NCBI GenBank assembly: GCA_937952285.1 | Contig: CALFZE010000110.1 | Span: 1 to 33,304, forward strand | Direction of reading: 5' to 3' | Source of the DNA: UBA2428 sp002343545 | Lineage (GTDB): Bacteria > Bdellovibrionota > UBA2428 | DNA length: 33,304 nucleotides | Shown here: positions 30,137 to 33,304 of the stretch, piece after piece | How the letters are laid out: every line of letters begins with the position of its first letter | How positions within the stretch are numbered: position 1 is the stretch's first letter | The notes under the pieces: generated by a model | The model's input: the letters and a program-made list of their open reading frames with translations, nothing else | What the model was told of the DNA's origin: nothing | Database searches by the model: none | Made by a program: the position numbers and the translations under genes

Positions 30137-31713
30137 GCTTCGCCCTTTCTACCCATCCACCAGGTCGGCACGCAAGCGAGGGCGATGACCGCGAGGGCGG
30201 GGGCCGAGGCTTCGACCCACTGGCCTTCCGAGGTGAACTGGTGCACGCGGACCGCGAGCGTCTCCCATCCCCAGGGTTTGAGCATGACGGTCAGGGGCAT
30301 CTCCTTGATGACGTCGATGAAGACGAGCACGAAGGCCGAGATCGTCGAGGCGCGCAGCAAGGGCGCGTCGACCCGGGCGAAGGTCGCGAAACGTCCGCGC
30401 CCGAGGCTGCGGGCGGCTTCGGCGAGCGAAGGCGAAAGACGCGCGAAGCCGCTCGCCACGGGTTTGTATCCCACGGCGAAAAAGCGGAGCGAGAGGCCGA
30501 GCAGGAGCGAGCCCACAGCCTGTCCCGGCCAGGCGTAGAGCGATCCGAAGCACCACGTGAGCGCCACCATGAGTCCCACGCCGAGCACGGTGCCCGGCAT
30601 GCCGTAGCCCAGGGTCGCGAAGCGCGCCGCGCTCTCGGGAAACGAGGAGCCTAGGAAGCGTCGCGCCGAGGCGAGCGCGAGCGCGCCCGCGATCACGACG
30701 AGGCCCGTGGCGGCGCCGAGCGCGAGCGAGTTGCCGAGGTGGCGGGCCAGGGAGAACTCGAAGCCGCGAAATTCGTTTTCGCGGCACCAGTAGAAGAGTT
30801 GCGCGACGGGAAGCAAAAACGCGAAGGCGAAGAGCGTCGCGAGAAACGCGAAGGCGAGCCACGAGCCCTTGGCGCCGAGACGGACGCGGGCGGGAGTCCT
30901 CCTTCCGGCGAAGCGATCGGCGTGGCGCGAGCGGCCACGGTGTCGGTTCAGCGCCGAGGCCACGAGCAGGACGATGGCCAGGTGCAGGAGCGAGAGTTGC
31001 GAGGCCGCCTCGAGGGATTGGAGCGAATACCAGGTGCGGTAGATGGCCGTCGTGAAGGTGTCGACGTTAAAGACGGCCACGGTGCCGAAGTCGGCGAGGG
31101 TCTCGAAGAGCACGAGCGCGAGCCCGCTCGCGATCCAGGGGCGTGCGGCCGGCCAGACGACGGCCAAGGCCGATCGCGCGCGGCCGTAGCCGAGGCTGCG
31201 GGCCGCTTCGAAGGCCGAAGCCCCGACGCTCCCGAAGCCGTTGCGCGCGAGGATGTAGACGTAGGGATAGAGGCTCAGCGAAAGCGCGACGACGGCGCTG
31301 CCGAAACTGCGCACGCGCGGAAAATGCTCGGCCACGAGCGGCGCGTGTTCGCGCAGCCAAGTCGGCACGGGGCCGGCGTAGTCAAAGACGCCGATCCAAA
31401 CGAAGCCCACGATGTAGCCGGGCACGGCGAGCGGAAGCGCGAGCGCCCACGAGAAAAAGCGGCGGCCGGGGAAATCGGCGTAGCTCGTGAGCCACGCCGC
31501 CGGGAGCGCGAGGACGCCGCTCGCGAGCCCCACGCAAACGCTCAGCCGGAGGGTATTCCAGAGGACGGGCGCGAGGACCGTTTCGGCGAGGTGATCGAAG
31601 ATCTCCCCCGAAGCGCGCGTCGCGAAAAGCGCGAGCGCGGCGATCGGAAGCAAGAGAAGGAACGCGGGCCCCCAGACCAGCGCGCGAAACGGCATCCTGA
31701 TCCTGGGGCGCAC
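30133..31713 (-). CDS. fbpB: Ferric iron ABC transporter, fused permease
   Basis: The 526-residue inner-membrane protein is made of two homologous halves, each with about six membrane helices. Both halves carry the EAA loop that contacts the ATPase: FEAARSLGYGRARSAL in the first and AEAARSLGRGRFATFA in the second. This duplicated layout is that of FbpB/AfuB iron permeases. The frame starts with GTG at 31711-31713; ATG at 31693-31695 (after AGGATCAGG) is a possible shorter start. It follows the binding-protein gene by 21 bases and overlaps fbpC by four. Confidence 0.93.
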   Translation of the reverse strand: MRPRIRMPFRALVWGPAFLLLLPIAALALFATRASGEIFDHLAETVLAPVLWNTLRLSVCVGLASGVLALPAAWLTSYADFPGRRFFSWALALPLAVPGYIVGFVWIGVFDYAGPVPTWLREHAPLVAEHFPRVRSFGSAVVALSLSLYPYVYILARNGFGSVGASAFEAARSLGYGRARSALAVVWPAARPWIASGLALVLFETLADFGTVAVFNVDTFTTAIYRTWYSLQSLEAASQLSLLHLAIVLLVASALNRHRGRSRHADRFAGRRTPARVRLGAKGSWLAFAFLATLFAFAFLLPVAQLFYWCRENEFRGFEFSLARHLGNSLALGAATGLVVIAGALALASARRFLGSSFPESAARFATLGYGMPGTVLGVGLMVALTWCFGSLYAWPGQAVGSLLLGLSLRFFAVGYKPVASGFARLSPSLAEAARSLGRGRFATFARVDAPLLRASTISAFVLVFIDVIKEMPLTVMLKPWGWETLAVRVHQFTSEGQWVEASAPALAVIALACVPTWWMGRKGEA

Positions 31714-31734
31714 GACGAGATCTTGGGATACGCG

Positions 31735-32766
31735 TTAGCGGAAACCGACGCGGTCCATGAGCTTGACCGCGTTCTTTTGGTGGACGCCCGCTTTGAAGAG
31801 CGGCATGGCGTCGGCCTTGAAGTCGCCCCAGGCCGCGACGAGCGCGTCTTTCTTGGCGGCCGGGTTGAGCGGGAACTCGTAGCTCTTCGAGGCGAACATC
31901 TGCTGCGCTTCGGCTTGCGTCGCCCACTCGAGAAACTTGACGGCTTGCTCTTTGTGCTTGGAGCTCGCGACGACGCCGCCGCCCATCACGTTCACGTGCG
32001 TGCCGCGGCCGTCGGCTTGCGCGCCGCTTTGGTTCGGCCAGAAGATCTTGATGTTCCAGTTGCGCTTGTTCTCGGCGACGAGGCGTCCGAAGTAATAGGT
32101 GTTGGCGATGCCGATCGCGCACTGGCCAGCGTCGATCGCTTTGAGGAGGGAGGTGTCGTCGGGGAAGACGTCGGTGGCGAGGTTTTTGACCCAGCCCTTC
32201 ACGATCTCTTCGGTTTTCTTGTCGCCGCGATGCTCGATGAGGCTCGCGACGAGCGATTGGTTGTAGACGTTCTTGCTCGTGCGCAGGCAGAGCTTCTTGC
32301 TCCACTTCGCGTCCGAGAGGTTCTCGTAGCTCGAAAGTTCCTCCGATTTCACGAGGGAGGGATTGTAGAAAATGGTCCGCGCCCGCATCGAAAGACCGAT
32401 CCAGCGGTTCTGCGGATCGCGGAAAGGGGCGGGAATCCCGGCTTCGATGGTCGGGCTCTTGAAGGAACCCAAAAGTCCGGCTTCGGTCGCCAGCCAGAGG
32501 TTTCCGACGTCAACGGTCATGAAAAGATCGGCGGGAGTTTTGGGACCTTCGGCTTTCAGGCGTTCGATCAAAACGGGGCCGCCGTCCGAAACGAAGTCGA
32601 TCTGTACCCCCGTGGCCTTCGTGTACGCCTCAAATATAGGCTTGATGAAAGGTTCCTTAGACGAAGTATAGATGACGAGTTTCTGAGGAGTTACGGGCTT
32701 TTCGGCGGCCGGAGCGACGATCGAAACGACGAGGAGCGAGGCGAGGGCGAGGGTTTTGAAGGGCAT
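31735..32766 (-). CDS. fbpA: Ferric iron ABC transporter, periplasmic binding protein
   Basis: The 343-residue protein has a signal peptide (MPFKTLALASLLVVSIVAPA, cut near APAAEK). The mature protein begins with the class-typical LVIYTSSKEPFIKPIFEAYT. The hinge and iron site include the paired tyrosines in IANTYYFGRLV, as in FbpA/FutA ferric-binding proteins. The ATG at 32764-32766 is chosen because GGGAAGG is eight to fourteen bases upstream and the signal peptide starts there; the frame is open for 48 more codons over the Fur-like site. It is the first gene of the iron operon. Confidence 0.93.
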   Translation of the reverse strand: MPFKTLALASLLVVSIVAPAAEKPVTPQKLVIYTSSKEPFIKPIFEAYTKATGVQIDFVSDGGPVLIERLKAEGPKTPADLFMTVDVGNLWLATEAGLLGSFKSPTIEAGIPAPFRDPQNRWIGLSMRARTIFYNPSLVKSEELSSYENLSDAKWSKKLCLRTSKNVYNQSLVASLIEHRGDKKTEEIVKGWVKNLATDVFPDDTSLLKAIDAGQCAIGIANTYYFGRLVAENKRNWNIKIFWPNQSGAQADGRGTHVNVMGGGVVASSKHKEQAVKFLEWATQAEAQQMFASKSYEFPLNPAAKKDALVAAWGDFKADAMPLFKAGVHQKNAVKLMDRVGFR

Positions 32767-32795
32767 CGTGAGGTCCTTCCCGGGGGATTGAATTA

Positions 32796-32810
32796 TGAGA
32801 ATTGTTCTCA
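32796..32810. promoter_or_regulatory. Fur-box-like operator upstream of fbpA
   Basis: TGAGAATTGTTCTCA has perfect six-base arms around TTG and matches the 7-1-7 type Fur site. It overlaps a minus-strand CATAAT (32792-32797), the likely -10 of fbpA, so bound Fur-Fe would block transcription. Iron repression of the operon is inferred from site position and gene function. Confidence 0.7.
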
Positions 32811-32981
32811 AAATTTTTTCACCTTCGTCCAAACTCCAGTCAAGAGAAATCACGCTTACCCGATGTAGAGCGCCAGGGCTCCGTGTTAGGATCAAAGGAG
32901 TAAGGCTCAAAGAGTTTCAGGCCCCAGTGACGCCCCGATCCTTCTTTGTGGCCAAGGTAAGTACTAGGAGGTCCTGTCATC

Positions 32982-33304
32982 ATGGGTAAGAAACTCTTTA
33001 TCGGTAACCTTTCGTTCCGCTCGTCGGAAGAAGAGATTCGTCAACTCTTCTCGCAAGTCGGCACGGTCGAGTCCGCGAACATCATCATGGATCGCGACAC
33101 GGGCCGCAGCAAAGGTTACGGCTTCGTGGAAATGTCTTCGGACTCGGAAGCCCAAGCGGCCGTTGAACGCTTCAACAACTCCGACCTCGGTGGTCGCACG
33201 ATCTCGGTCGCCGAAGCGAAGCCCCAAGAACGTCGCCCGGGTGGCGGCGGCGGTGGCGGTCGCGGTGGTTACGGCGGCGGCGGTGGTGGTGGCGGCTACG
33301 GCGG
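32982..33304 (+). CDS. RRM RNA-binding protein with glycine-rich tail (partial, 3' end outside window)
   Basis: About 107 residues are visible. RNP2 is LFIGNLSF (residues 5-12), and RNP1 is KGYGFVEM (about 45-52), so the RRM fold is complete. After PQERRPGGG the protein becomes almost all Gly with Arg and Tyr (RGGYGGG type) up to the window edge. Such small RRM proteins are cold- or stress-induced RNA chaperones in cyanobacteria and other bacteria. TAGGAGGTC (32965-32973 area) serves as Shine-Dalgarno. The 170 bases between the Fur-like site and the ATG probably hold a long leader, but I could not place the promoter or any fold with confidence. Confidence 0.92.
   Translation, partial: MGKKLFIGNLSFRSSEEEIRQLFSQVGTVESANIIMDRDTGRSKGYGFVEMSSDSEAQAAVERFNNSDLGGRTISVAEAKPQERRPGGGGGGGRGGYGGGGGGGGYG

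Noticed and set aside
30739..32868. 709-codon plus-strand open frame across fbpB and fbpA
   Set aside because: It is the shadow of two well-supported transporter genes and has no recognisable domain.
33230..33304. GGCGGC-type repeats as a separate repeat element
   Set aside because: They are codons of the glycine-rich tail of the RRM protein.

Overview
The window is GC-rich bacterial chromosome, densely packed, with genes on both strands, frequent GTG/TTG starts and many four-base stop/start overlaps (GTGA, ATGA). A TIGR02147-type regulator (a family typical of Bdellovibrionota and Fibrobacteres), many small secreted proteins, MiaE, SrkA, Tex and a glycine-rich RRM protein together suggest a Bdellovibrionota-like or other deltaproteobacterium-like organism. 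This placement is inferred from gene content only; the window has no rRNA, tRNA or CRISPR.

Layout. Positions 1-4514 (minus strand) read as one tightly overlapped operon: both subunits of DNA topoisomerase VI (top6B then top6A), a secreted serpin-like protein, and an RluF-type pseudouridine synthase cut by the window edge. Positions 4651-7126 (plus) are a 7-deazaguanine (queuosine precursor) operon, queE-queC-queF-folE, covering GTP to preQ1 except the QueD step. Positions 7133-11903 hold a degenerate HD-GYP protein with a leaderless-looking promoter, an RluA-like pseudouridine synthase, a CrtI/CrtISO-like FAD oxidoreductase and a DNA photolyase. Positions 12035-16721 hold a small Cys-containing secreted protein, MiaE, a secreted transglutaminase (elicitor family) overlapped by a clostripain-like secreted protease, a very long perfect-type hairpin, and a DUF503 protein.

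Positions 16845-18906 form an operon of two unknown secreted proteins and a TIGR02147 regulator. They are followed by a beta-amylase (GH14) lipoprotein, a PaaI-like thioesterase, a DUF2007 membrane protein, a LysR regulator and a divergent secreted protein of unknown function. Positions 23541-27199 are srkA and tex, translationally overlapped; Tex has a long Gly/Arg-rich tail. The roughly 390-bp gap after tex holds a GC-rich tandem repeat, a good intrinsic terminator and, on the minus strand, a 32-residue hydrophobic peptide ORF with a perfect Shine-Dalgarno.

Positions 27592-32766 hold a gamma-carbonic anhydrase, a glutathione S-transferase and a Fur-box-controlled ferric iron ABC transporter (fbpABC type). 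A 165-bp nested palindrome lies between the convergent GST and ABC ATPase genes and carries the stop codon of each in its outer arms. The window ends inside an RRM RNA-binding protein gene with a glycine-rich tail.

The items most worth following up are the bacterial Topo VI operon with its odd serpin, the transglutaminase/clostripain pair, the stop-codon-carrying palindrome, the 35-bp-stem hairpin, and the small membrane peptide.
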